Shown one piece after another: positions 49,739-61,200 of a stretch of DNA of 64,000 nt. This stretch comes from Centaurea solstitialis (taxonomy: Eukaryota; Streptophyta; Magnoliopsida; Asterales; Asteraceae). The position numbers were made by a program, and so were the translations under genes. The notes beneath the pieces were generated by a model, which was not told the origin of the DNA, ran no database searches, and was given only the letters and a program-made list of their open reading frames with translations. Each line of letters starts with the position of its first letter. Within the stretch, counting starts at the first letter, position 1. The stretch is taken from the NCBI GenBank assembly GCA_030169165.1, contig CM058046.1, forward strand, positions 12,763,288 to 12,827,287, in the 5' to 3' direction.

Positions 49739-50175
49739 CAAGGGAGGACCTAGATTAGTGGTTACGGTGGTTCGTAAAATTGTTTCATTCATTCGTTGTA
49801 GTGTAAAAACTACATGTTTGTGAAAGTATCATCATATAATTTGTTGTATGCCATCGTATACATTTTAAAACTGCAATAAAAACATAAGGCTTCTTTTGTG
49901 GAGTTGGTAAGTTTTTTGCTTTTCAAATTTGAGGTCCTGGGTTCAAGTTTTGTTAGAGTCATTTTTACTTAATTTTAGCTTTAATATATCCATATATTTT
50001 GTTTATAAAAAAAATTCTACTTGGAACAAGACTCAAACTTGGGTCTTTACCATTGAAAAAAGCCATTAACCAACCACTAGAACAATATAGAATTTGTAAA
50101 ATAAACTTTTAAATATGTTTTTTATAGTTAAATAGTGTCATCGTTTGAAAAAATTCGTAGCAAGGTCCACCCTTG
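49739..50175. mobile_element. hAT-type MITE with perfect 8-bp target duplication
   Basis: The ends CAAGGGAGGACCT and AGGTCCACCCTTG form an inverted repeat. GATTCAGT occurs exactly on both sides (49731-49738 and 50176-50183). The 437-bp interior has no coding potential. A GGTGGACCTAGA-containing piece near 53755 looks like a partial relative. Confidence 0.85.
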
Positions 50176-50183
50176 GATTCAGT

Positions 50184-51183
50184 CTGATTTATTTTCATTG
50201 ATATTTAATAATCGGTGACATTTATTTGTCATATGGGTGGTTATTGAGTATTACTATTTGTTATCTACCGATTTTATATAAATATTATGAATTTATGATC
50301 AGATACTTAATCAATTAATCTACTAATTCATCTAATTATTTATAAGGTTTTTTTTAATATTGCATCATTTTAACTAAAAGCAATATCGTCAGATATTAAG
50401 ATTATTAATATACGTGGGTGGGAGGGTGTATTAATTGGATGGTATTATGGTAATTAGCTTGGTTATAATATATTTTGGACATCCAATTACAATCGATCGA
50501 TTTGATTGAATTAGACGACATTCTGCACACCATCATATGCTTCCATTCCCCTAACTTAATTCTTTTACCTATCTTTTTTGTGTATATGTAATTAAATTCC
50601 TTATATCATATGATATATTAAGGATTAAGGATATTCATTAAAAGTCCCACCGCATCAGTCACACACTTATTATCATGAGAAAGGCAAATCAACACATAAA
50701 TGCAATTAGCAAAAGTGTGAAGCTCATGATTTAAACTCGAAACTTTATATATATAGATTATACTCGCACCTTGACTTATGAAAATTGGCATATCAAGCAT
50801 AAAATTAATTATATTCTTCAGATTTTTAAATCAAGATTAATTATATATATTGTTTTCTCATCTTTTAACTTTTTAGATACTATGGAATAAATTAAAGATA
50901 CTAATACTTTACTTGTTGACTCTTGTAAAGAAAATATATTTTTAAATATAACAAATAATCATATATATTTTTCTTAAAGCATATGTCATAGGCTATTTTG
51001 TTATACACTCGAGTCATTTTTTACGAAGAGAAAAATGCGAACGGACGGAAAGAAAGTAGGGGACAAAAGAAATCGTATACTCTATTTTTTCTAGTAAGGA
51101 AAATAAATGAAAATAATTATATATAAAAAAATAAATGAAAATAAAGAAATTTTGGGGGTAAGAAATGAAAAGAAATGAATATA
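50184..51183. other. AT-rich intergenic stretch, no gene seen
   Basis: No supported reading frame, RNA gene or paired terminal repeat was found. The sequence is strongly AT-rich. Confidence 0.5.
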
Positions 51184-51495
51184 GAGTAAATTACGAATTT
51201 GGTCCTCATGATTTAGTGTTTTTTGAATTTGGTCCCTAAACCTTAATAATTATGGATTTGATCCTTGTAGTTTGCAAATTGTATTGGATTTGGTCCCTAG
51301 TAGTGCAAATAGGCAAGGACTAAATCCAATAGAATTTGCAAATCATAAGAACCAAATCTGATGGAATTTGCAAACCACAAAGACCAAATCTAATAGAATT
51401 TGCAAACCACAAGGACCAAATCCATAATTATTAAAGTTTAGGGACCAAATCCATAAAATCCATCAAACCACAAGAACCAAATCCGTAATTTACTC
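51184..51495. mobile_element. Mutator-like MITE, second copy of the 11682-11995 family
   Basis: It opens GAGTAAATTACGAATTTGGT and closes CCGTAATTTACTC. The right arm holds three ~31-bp GACCAAATC-AATAGAATTTGC-like repeats, as in 11682-11995. Flanks share only AATATA immediately at the borders, so the target duplication is partly lost. A further truncated left end (GAGTAAATTACGGATTTGGT) follows at 51502-51545. Confidence 0.8.
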
Positions 51496-51603
51496 AATAT
51501 AGAGTAAATTACGGATTTGGTCATCGTGGTTTGGTGTTTTTATGGTTAAAATAGAACTTGTTTTTAATAATAATTATTATTAAAAAATATTTTATAAAAT
51601 TAT

Positions 51604-51885
51604 GAGTAAATTATGGATTTGGTCCCTGTGGTTTTTATTTTTTTACTACTAAGGTCCTTAAACTCAAGAAATTATGGACTGGGTCCCTATGGTTTTCAAA
51701 TTTGCACTACTAGGGTCCCTAAACTTAACAGCTTCCATTAACAAAGTTAATTTTGTGATAAAAAGTCTAAAATGCCCCTATTTTGTCCTTTTCTCTTCTT
51801 TTTCCAAGTCTATGTTGACCAAAAGTCATCACCTTTTATAAATATCTATATATATATACCCATAAACACATGTTTACACACACAC

Positions 51886-51916
<31 letters not shown>

Positions 51917-52486
51917 TATCCCTCAAAATAAGAGGTGGGTTTTCATGGAGTAAGCAAACAAGTGGTGGGTTTTCTTGGAATAGGGGCATTTTATATATAT
52001 AAATGAACCCAAAAGATCATTAGTTGATAAACTTCTACCACCAGCATTCCAACAAAAACCTTGATTGATTATGCTCTTTGCCTAAAAATTCAACTTTCTT
52101 TCTTTGTCTACAAAATCAGTTAATTGCCAATGGAATCCATTCAAAGAATCATCAAGACGCTTTTGAGAAATCCAACTCTTATCAAATCCAATCTGAAGCC
52201 AAACAAATCCATGCTCAAATCCATGCATATGATGCCATCTCCTTATTTGAGCAGATGGAGATGGAAGGGTTTAGACCCAATTTTGTGGCTTTTGTGGTTG
52301 TTTTGACTGCTTGTAGTCATGCAGGAATGGTGAATAAAGGTTTGAAGTTTTTTAACAAAATGGTAAAGCAGTATAAGATAACTCCTGATATTGAGCACTA
52401 GCTTGTATGGCAGATCTTTTGGATAGGGCTGGAAAATTGGAGGAAGCTTTTGGGTTCATTTGCAAAACCCACCACTTGGGTTCATT

Positions 52487-52520
<34 letters not shown>

Positions 52521-52587
52521 GCCCCTATTTCGTGAAAACCCACCACTTGTTTGCTTCCTCCATGAAAACTACCTCTTATTTGCAGGG

Positions 52588-52622
<35 letters not shown>

Positions 52623-52912
52623 AATGTGTGTGTAAACATATGTGTTTATGGGTCTATATATATGTATTTATACAAGGTGATGACTTTTGGTCAACATAGT
52701 TACATAGACTTGGAAAAAGAAGAGAAAGGGACAAAATAGGGGCATTTTAGACTTTTTATCACAAAATTAACTTTGTTAATGGAAGTTGTTAGGTTAGGGA
52801 CCCTAGTAGTGCAAAATTGAAAACCACAAGAACCCAATCCATAATTTTTTGAGTTTAGGGATCTTAGTAGTAAAAAAATGAAAACCACAGGGACCAAATC
52901 CATAATTTACTC
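51604..52912. mobile_element. Pack-MULE carrying a PPR gene fragment
   Basis: The element starts GAGTAAATTATGGATTTGGT and ends with the reverse complement form. Perfect 9-bp target duplications, TAAAATTAT, lie at 51595-51603 and 52913-52921. The arms are long (about 350-400 bp each) and include mirrored stretches such as AAAATGCCCCTATTTTGTCC and GTGGGTTTTC. The centre 52125-52455 carries host PPR coding sequence. TA and TG microsatellites (52491-52518, 52588-52620) lie in the right arm. Confidence 0.92.
52130..52455 (+). pseudogene. Captured, rearranged fragment of a PLS-class PPR gene
   Basis: Two separated pieces of a PPR gene are fused. The first is near the N-terminus (residues like LLRNPT-LIKS and AKQIHAQIH). 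The second, starting directly after, has the late PPR/E-domain region (DAISLFEQMEMEGFRPN, then VVLTACSHAGMVNKGLKFF). The frame stops at 52399-52401 after PDIEH; downstream bases still resemble the expected continuation in another frame, so a small deletion shifted it. It lies between the arms of the Pack-MULE and is probably not functional as a protein. Confidence 0.85.
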
Positions 52913-52921
52913 TAAAATTAT

Positions 52922-54150
52922 ATATTTATCGAGTTATAAATCATTGTAAAACAAACATTGATATATTTGTAAAGTCAACATCTTTCATTTACTTCCTCTT
53001 TTATTCAAAAACAAGTTCTATTTTAACCATTTACTTCATTCCCCTTTTCGTTCCAAAAACTATAAAAAACAAAAATCAATCTTTCCTTTAACTATTTTTC
53101 TTCCCAAATTCATTGAAACATGTTTGAAATAAATTAGGAAATAAAAAGTCTACAATTAAGGAATGTAAGTTTTGTATTTGAGGAGGAACTCATCAAAATG
53201 TACAATAAAAAAGTACTATACTTTCCGTTGCAATATTTCTTACGATACGAATTGTGTAAAATGACGTTGTTGAAAGATGATGTGTAATTGAAAGTATGTC
53301 CTTGATCGAAAACAAATGTTATGTCTTAATCACTAGCTAGGAATCAAAATAGCACGATGAAAGGTTCTTGCAAGGCTGAACAAATGATGGATGTAATATC
53401 AGTTTTTTAAAATATTTAAAATGTAGTTAATAAAAAAAGCAAAAAGCATCATTTTTCTAGCAAACTTTGACATGTGTAAGAAATTAAGTTACCAAGGACA
53501 AGGAACCTTTTGCGTCATGTAAGAACATGTGAACCATATTAATGGGATTGATATGAAAATTTTGAAAAAGGAAAATCAGTATTCGATTAGTTAAGCGCCT
53601 TTCAATGTGATAAAATTGTGCATTTTTGTCATGAAAACATTCGCTCAACAACCCTTTTCATATCTACATTGAACGACTTTCTTATATGTAAGAAAGTTAA
53701 CTATACGCGTAAACACGATGCGCAAGTTTCAGTTATCACAATCCAGGGGTGGACCTAGAAATTTATTCAACTAGTAGCACTACTTGATTATAAGAAACAA
53801 GTGTATGGATGTTTCTCCAAAATTAATTATGGTCTAGTGGTTAGTTTTTTACTTTTCAAATGTGAAGTCTTGTGTTTAAGTGTTATTGTAAAATAATATT
53901 TTCAACATAATAAATTTGAAATTAAAAGCTAAAAACTTGGAAAATGATTCCAACAAGACTCGAACCCCAGTCTGCAATGGAATAAAAACGTTGCAAACAA
54001 CTCTACCAAAAAAAACTTGAATTCTTATTGCAGTTCAAAAATATATAAATGTATATGATGACACACAACAAAATTGATACGGTGATATTATTCACGACTT
54101 TATAATTTTTTTACATTGCCATAGAGGAACGAAATTGTGGTACGTACCAT
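52922..54150. other. AT-rich intergenic stretch with a partial hAT-like end
   Basis: A CAGGGGTGGACCTAGA segment at about 53753 resembles the terminus of the hAT-type MITE at 49739-50175. A related interior follows to about 54010 (TAGTGGTTAGTTTTTTACTT-like), but no right end was found. No gene is seen. Confidence 0.4.
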
Positions 54151-54151
54151 C

Positions 54152-54490
54152 TTTTTTTTTTTTGAAAAATAAAAGAGAGGAACCAAGGCGAAGAGCTTCG
54201 GCAAAGCCATCACCCCCGCCAAGAAACCATCAAATTTATTAGCACGCTAGCGAGATGCTAGAAAACAGAGTACAAAAGTTAAGCAAGCGCCTCAGAAGGG
54301 CTAATACACCAACTATCCAAATTAACATTACATGTAGAACAATGATTATCAAACCACAACGCCGTAATACGTTGGATCCCCATGAAAATATCCATGTTCT
54401 TCAACTTCACTCTTTCATCACTTTCGGCATGCGCAATCTCGTTCCTCACCATCTTGTACCTTACATTGTGCCCATCCTTGTCACAATCTA
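54152..54490 (-). mobile_element. Probable 5'-truncated LINE (3' end)
   Basis: On the minus strand the sequence reads a coding-like tail (residues resembling NEIAHAESDERVKLKNMD), then a stop, a short untranslated region containing TTTGGCGAAGC-type LINE tail sequence, and a poly(A) tract, seen as poly(T) at 54152-54161. No reliable target duplication was found. Confidence 0.45.
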
Positions 54491-56860
54491 ATCATATAAA
54501 CAAGATTCAAGATTACATTAAAAAGTTTTTTGTACAATAGAATTCCATATACATATTTAATCAGTATAAATATCGAAAAGTACGTCAGGGGAAAATAAAA
54601 CAAGAAGAATTACAGAGGATGGGTATAAAACTAAAGAGAACAATTGAAGAGATAACAAGTTCAGTAAATGGAGATTCTTCCGGGGGGAAAGCACCTATTA
54701 TTTTTTCCATGTGTTTTTAATTAAATTTCTACATGTATATATATGTGGGGTTGAATAGTTAAAAGTAAGAGTGCGAAAAAGAAATAAAAATGACATGTCA
54801 ACGTCTTATTAAAGAAACATGAAAGGAATAGAAGTATAGTAAGATGATATCATTTTGGGTTCATCATACCTTCAACCATATTAATTTATGCAACTATATA
54901 TGGATTAACAAAGAGAAAACCATTAATTTGTTTTTCCAAATGTTAAATAAGTTGTAATAATTATGGTTTATATCTTAAAAAACCCGTAAATTTGAATCGA
55001 ACGGCCCAGGCATAAGTGGATAAATAAGCCATTTTCGGGACGAACGGGCCAGGCATAACGTTTAAGGGGCACAATATTTCTAAATGTATAGTAGTGGTCT
55101 AAAAAGATAGTAAAAATAAAATAAAAAATAGACCATTTTTATGGTAATATAATATTATATTTAAGCGCCTAAACAATTATTAGTTAATTAAATTGGAGAC
55201 AAATATATGTAAAATAAAAAATAGACCATTTTATATATATTTGTACTTGATACATTATTTTTGAACTATTTTTGCACAAATTCAATCATTAAAAGACGGT
55301 TCATTTAAATTTAGACTCATACAATATGTAAAGAGTGAAATTGACATTTATAAATATATTATACAAAAAAAAAGTGTAAACGGGGAAAAATAGTTGATTT
55401 TCGATGGGATCTCAGTTCTAAGTTAGGGATAGGGATAGAGAAGAAATATTGTTCTCTGATGAGGACGGGGATGAGTGAGTAGTCAGGGATGAAGATTGCA
55501 GTTATAGGTATCCCATCATTGCCATCTCTATTCAAAATGTTATTTTGTGACTATGAGTCGTAATTAATCTATTTTAATAGTTTTGAGCTAGTTGTTAAGC
55601 AGTATCAAATCATGATATAAATGAATGTTAGAGGATGTTTGATTGGTGATTAACAAGTATAGTAAACGAAGTAGAAAATAATCGTGAATATATTAACAAA
55701 ACCCAAAATTGAATTGGACTACAAAATTTATATGAGATGCAACCCTAGGTTGTATGAGATGCACCATGGGAATATCTGATATGCATGTTTACACAAACCT
55801 AGATTGCATGGATACTGTTTCTCCAAGTCAAAATCCAATACGATGGATCACAAGTAAGATTTAGTCATGATCAAAGTGAGTATTTCGAAGTGCGTAACAT
55901 GTTATGTACCAAGGTTAAATGCATTCTTTTAACACATATATGAATGATGGAAAATACTGAATATTGGTAAACGTAGACGAATTTGTTTAATTGTATACCA
56001 CGAGGAAAGTCTGGCTATGAAACAAATCCTACCATGTTAAAGTTATTTTATGCATGCAATAACATTTACATTTTTAATTCCATTATCCGAACATATTAAA
56101 TTTGATATTCTCACATATATCTTCATTAACTCTTTATTTATTACTAAAGTTCTAGGACACATGAAAAGATATAAAAATCCCAAAACTTTAATTAGCTTTA
56201 GCCATGACCTTAAAGCTTTTTAATCCCTCATTATGAGATTCTCTCAACTTTTTAAAGCATTTAGTATCTCTTGAAATTATATCTAAATCACTCCATCTCC
56301 AAGTGTAATGATTAAGGATTAAGATTGGTTTCCATCTCCAAGTGTAATATAGATTACAGTATAAAACTTGACTTTTATGTATAGATATACAAAGAGAGGT
56401 CCAAATCAAAACATGGTCAAAGTAATAAAAAAAACATGATGTGATTTTTCACTAAAATCATCTAGAAATGTAGGATTATGGAACATGCAAAGAAAACATG
56501 TGTGAAAAGATCACACTAATAACATATGATTTTACATGTAATAGTAAAGTGATATGGATTTAGTCATTCTCTTGTATTGTTGTTTGGTCACTATTATTGT
56601 TTGAACGATATATGTATATACATATAAATTGAATAAATCTGTTTAACTTTATGTTTATGTTAACATGGCATATTAGTGGGGTATGTTTAGTTAAACCTTT
56701 TGTGATGTTCCTTAAAATTGCAGCTAAAGATTTCCATCAATATTAATGCATAATTATCTTTTGGTTGGGCTCCATAAACCCTTCAAAATTTTCAGTCATT
56801 TATCATACACTTTTCTTTCTATTTTCTACTCATATATATATGCATACATAGAGTTGTATT
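54491..56860. other. AT-rich intergenic stretch, no gene seen
   Basis: The sequence is AT-rich with scattered short ORFs. A repeated CATCTCCAAGTGTAAT unit occurs near 56291 and 56333. Nothing else could be supported. Confidence 0.5.
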
Positions 56861-57100
56861 AGGTTCAAATGAGAAGTGCTAAAAAATTTGAGAGGTAGAA
56901 AAAGTGATCTCCACCACTTATCCGGTCAATAAAAACGGCTTTGACCGGTCCCTCCTTTAATAATCTCTACCCTCCCATGAATCGCGTCAATCCCCCGTGC
57001 TTGCGTCCACCGTAACCGGTCAAAGCCGCCTTTATTGACCGGATGAGTGGTGAAAATCACTTCTCTGCTTCGTATTTTTTAGCACTTCTCATTTGAACCT
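56861..57100. mobile_element. Fold-back MITE 1 of a cluster of three
   Basis: AGGTTCAAATGAGAAGTGCT at the left end is the reverse complement of the right end. The arms pair over about 100 bp and include TCCGGTCAATAAA and GGCTTTGACCGGT. No clear target duplication was fixed. Confidence 0.75.
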
Positions 57101-57111
57101 TTCTCTATAGA

Positions 57112-57349
57112 CTTAGGTTCAAATGTAAACTAAAATTTGGTTGTGAACGTGAGGACCATTAAAATTACGCCACGTGGCAATATTCACTCTGACTCTCTGA
57201 ATATCATGCATTATTCAGAGTGAATAAATGCGCGTTAGCTTTATTCACTCTGAATAATGCATAATATTCAGAGTGAATATTGCCACGTGGAGCGATTTAA
57301 ATGGTCCTCACATTCACAAAAGATTGGTTCACATTTTAACTTTCCCCTA
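57112..57349. mobile_element. Fold-back MITE 2, with G-box in each arm
   Basis: The arms pair imperfectly from AGGTTCAAATG to the opposed AAAGTTAAAATG. Each arm contains GCCACGTGGC or a close form and the core repeats TTCACTCTGAATA. The ends resemble element 3 at 57396. Confidence 0.75.
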
Positions 57350-57395
57350 CTTATATATATATACATATACATGATCGTATGAGAATAACCATACA

Positions 57396-57626
57396 GGGGT
57401 GGGTTCAAATGTGAACCACTTTTTGGTTGTGAACGTGAGGACAGCCGAGAGCGCGACACGTGGCGGATGACTAGGCATCACGTTAGATCCACGGCGAATG
57501 ACTAGGCGCAATTCATGGGAGGGCATTGAATTAAAGGGGGGACCACACTCAAAGCCGCCACGTGTGGCGCTCTCGGATGTCCTCACGTTCACAACCAAAA
57601 AGTGGTTCACATTTGAACTTTCCTCT
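57396..57626. mobile_element. Fold-back MITE 3, with CACGTG motifs in each arm
   Basis: GGTTCAAATGTGAACCACTT on the left is mirrored by AGTGGTTCACATTTGAAC on the right. The arms also share GTGAACGTGAGGAC and CACGTGGCG-like segments. The whole element is a long imperfect palindrome. Confidence 0.8.
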
Positions 57627-57837
57627 AAATTTTTTTTTTCAACACAACTATATAATTATAGACGAAAAGAAATAAATCCAGATATATAAACCCTAGCTAA
57701 GCCTCAACACTAGTATACAGAAAGTTCAATGCTTGATATTATAAGAAGAAGAAGAAGAAAAACCACACACTACCATACACAACAACTAGACTTTTGATCA
57801 AACAAACAGTAAAATAAAAGATAAAAAAATAATTAAA

Positions 57838-58119
57838 TTATTTTATATATTTCCCAAGGGAGGGATGATGATGTGCATGCCTATGAGAATCAAAGAAGAG
57901 ATCTATATCTGGAGGATTAAAGAAAGTTATGGGTGTCATTGTACAACTCGAAACAATCTTTCGCTTCTTTGGCGCTCTGGGACATGTTACATTCTCTGCA
58001 GGGATCTTGTACTTTTGTGCTTTAGGGGTTGTACATTTATCATCCATCTTCTTCTTTGGCTTCTTGAGGAGAGGAGGATATATTGTTGGTTTTCTTGCAT
58101 TATTCTTGAGAAGAGGCAA
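57838..58119 (-). pseudogene. SIAMESE-RELATED (SMR) type cyclin-dependent kinase inhibitor, 5' end missing
   Basis: The frame contains the family signature: CTTPKAQKYKIP, then CPRAPKKRK, and the C-terminal FFNPPDIDLFF. SMR proteins bind cyclin-CDK complexes and restrain mitosis, often promoting endoreduplication. No ATG precedes the conserved region: reading back from residue LPLLKNN, the frame meets an in-frame stop inside DNA shared with NF-YA copy A. Homology with copy A begins at about 58111, so the native start and promoter appear to have been cut off. An internal ATG at 58047 would give a 69-residue product with the core motifs intact. It may therefore be a pseudogene or a gene with a new, shorter start. 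SMR genes are usually intronless, which argues against a missing exon. It lies 249 bp downstream of the NF-YA copy B stop on the same strand. Confidence 0.75.
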
Positions 58120-58168
58120 TTGGGAAGTACATTTACCTTTTTACCCTCTCCCTCCTGCATAAAACCAG

Positions 58169-58188
58169 AGCCAAGAATGATTTGCCGG
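58169..58188 (-). promoter_or_regulatory. miR169-like target site in the NF-YA copy B 3' UTR
   Basis: The same 20 bases as in copy A (AGCCAAGAATGATTTGCCGG on the plus strand). It sits 107 nt after the premature stop of copy B, so it remains in the 3' UTR. Confidence 0.85.
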
Positions 58189-58295
58189 CCAGCTTCAAGA
58201 AAGCCGCGTAGAGTGGTGTCGAATACCTGACCATCACTTCATGGCAACAGCCCTTTGTGAAGCCTGGTTAGACGATATGCTTATCCATTGCTGGC

Positions 58296-61200
58296 CTAAA
58301 GAACCTCCATCCCCCTTCCTCCTCTCTCCAAATGATACCCTGAAGCCTGGTAATTATCTTCGTTGTTGTACCTCAGAGAATTTACCAATCTGTCCCTCCT
58401 TGCTTCCTTGTGGCCGGAGTCCAAACTTTCACCAGATTCTGAGCGCACACGTTTTATACCTGTTGAAGAATTCACAGACTGGGATGAGATGGCCGACCCT
58501 GAAGCAGTTATGTTCATATCTTCATCATGCTTTAAGGAATCAACTTCAGTCTTCTTTGCAAAACGGCCGCCAGAACCCCTCACCCTTCTCATAGCATGCT
58601 GATGCCGAGATTCATGAAGATAAGGCTGTACAATTCCCGAAAAGAAGGGCAACGTAACAGGTTATTCACCAATGAATATTGCCAAGAATAAGATGCATCA
58701 GCATAAAAAGACTAACACACAAAAAGGGAAATCAAACGGTTTTGCAACTTGATTACATATGCTAAAAAAGAGCATCAAACATAAAAAATACAAATGGCAG
58801 CAATGATATTTACGCGTTGCTAATGCCTCACACTTGTGTCCATTTTAAATAGCATATCATAATTTAAGCAAACATCCATCTTAAGTCTGAAAATATAATT
58901 AGATTGTTAAAAACTCTGTGACTATGTAATCACTCTTTACAATTTCCCCTTTTCTGTATATATTGATGACATGACATGCAAGGGGTACATGTGTAATTTA
59001 CTCAACCAAATTTTATCTTTGAGGCATTATGTTTTCCGAGATTCCATCCGAGTTGATTACAATGACACAAAAAATCAAGACATAAATTGACCTTTCTGTC
59101 TTTTATCAGCTTCTTTTCAAGCTCTGCTTTGGCACGTGATTGTCTTCGCCGCAGTATTGCATGGTATTGTTTGGCATTCACATAGACAGGCTCCTGTGCC
59201 ATTTCAAGGGGCAACGGCATCCTTGATTGGTGCATGTCAAGGAACTGAGGATGAACCTACAAACACAACCATAACGTAGTGAAACCACTTGCATATTATA
59301 AAAATAAATGGAGTTCCTAATCTGACAGTGCTATACAGATGTCTACATAAACTTTCCAGTGGCTGTAGGGAATAACCCTCGATAGAATAAAGTACAAAAC
59401 AACAAAAATGGCATATTCTCATTGGTTTTAGCAAAAGACAGTCTTAGATACTGGAAGAATTCTATGATGGTCACATTGGTTTTTGGAAGTTCAAATATTT
59501 GTTCTTCACGTGACCAAAAGAATGAGGGGCCGGTTTTCAACAATAACGCCGTGATATGAATAATAGATATTTGATATCACATATCTTACCAAAGGCTGAC
59601 CATAAGCTGCCATCACTCCACCGTAATATGGATCACAATAAGGATTTGGAGCACATGCCTGCAAAAAATAACACGGCCAGCCAGCCACTATGAACATTGA
59701 GGACAGATGAGCATGTAAGCCCAAACACAGAGTCAAAAAGATGTATGAAACATAACAATATACAAACAAGAGTGTGAAGAAGCTTATTACAATTGAGTGT
59801 CCAACTAGTTCAAGTGGAACCTGCCCAAGGGTTTGTTCATTACTTGGAAGCACGTTTGGTACTCCCTGCTGAACATTCTGCTGCTCTTGTCCATAGCTAT
59901 CTGACATCAAAAGGTGGAGTTCATCATCAGTATTACAGTTAAAAATGGAAGACCCAAAGCAAAGTCAATCAGAATCTGATACAAGAATATGTAAAGACTG
60001 TTGAATTTGCAACAGTTTAAGTGAATAAGTGATTAACATTTTATGAAATCAGAAAACTGAAAAAAGGTCTGAACAGCTCTATATGAAATCTCAACAAGAG
60101 AAAGGGAAGATCAGCAGTTAAAATTCCACCAATTTTTTGACATGTAAAAGTGCGAGAAGAACCTAAAGTGAAGCCAAGTCAAAAAGAATTTAATGAATAT
60201 TAGACTGCTAGACAAAGAATGAAACAAATACGTATTAGAACTGCAAATACTAAGATGTTGTAGTAGTAGGTATGTTGAAAGAACTAGGAGCATGTACACA
60301 GAAATCCTAATAGAAGAATCAGATAGCTTAACCAGAGATGCCAACGAATGTTGAAGCAGTTCAGTGTACTGGAAAACCACAAGTGCTGGTCAGGGCAGAG
60401 CTAGATTTCATAAATTTGGTGTCAGTTCGGTAAAACCGAACATGTGTCAAGATTGGGGTTAGCATGGCCGTTGTTACCACAATGTCCTTTTTGATAAGAA
60501 AAAAGGATCTTTTTCAGCTCAGTTCTCTAAGATGGATGTTTGTGTAGCAAGAACCATCATATATCACCAAAATGAGCTTTTGACTAAAAACAAAAAAAAA
60601 GGTCCACAAAAAATATAAGGTTAGTTCCAAGTGTAATATTTAACATTACAGGCCTGGTCTGTCTCAAGAACAATAATTACCTTACACATAGATCATCTGT
60701 TTTAAACTAACACCCTCAATCGTAAGCAAATCACTTTCAACCATATAAATAGTTTGTAAAAATTTATTTCACAAAAACAATCATGAAATTGGAAGTGCAT
60801 ATTGTCAAAAAAAGCATCTCCAAAATTAGAAATTTGGCAGATTATTCGGAGTCTTGCATGCAATAAAAAATGGTTTAGAAGAACATCTGTTTATTTCTCC
60901 TAACTGATCTATTAATATGAAAAAGTAAGTGCAGCAACACAGACATGGTAAATTGATTTCCCCTCGTAATAAAGGATGGCTTCTATGCAGAAAAAGGAGC
61001 TAATTTGAAACTTTTAATAAACATGGGGAGCTGTTTGAAGATTGTTTAATTTGCGAACTATGAAAAACTCATGATTCCTAGTCCCTACAAGAGGCTAGAG
61101 AGATGTGAAACTCAAAAGGTTAGTTAAGTTATATCTTTTGACCTACATAACAGACCCAGAAAATATGTAAAGACTGTTGAATTTAATGTTCAAATAGGAA

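Noticed and set aside
57865..58230. Plus-strand frames of 121 and 77 codons over the SMR region
   Set aside because: They are antisense shadows of the SMR and NF-YA sequence.
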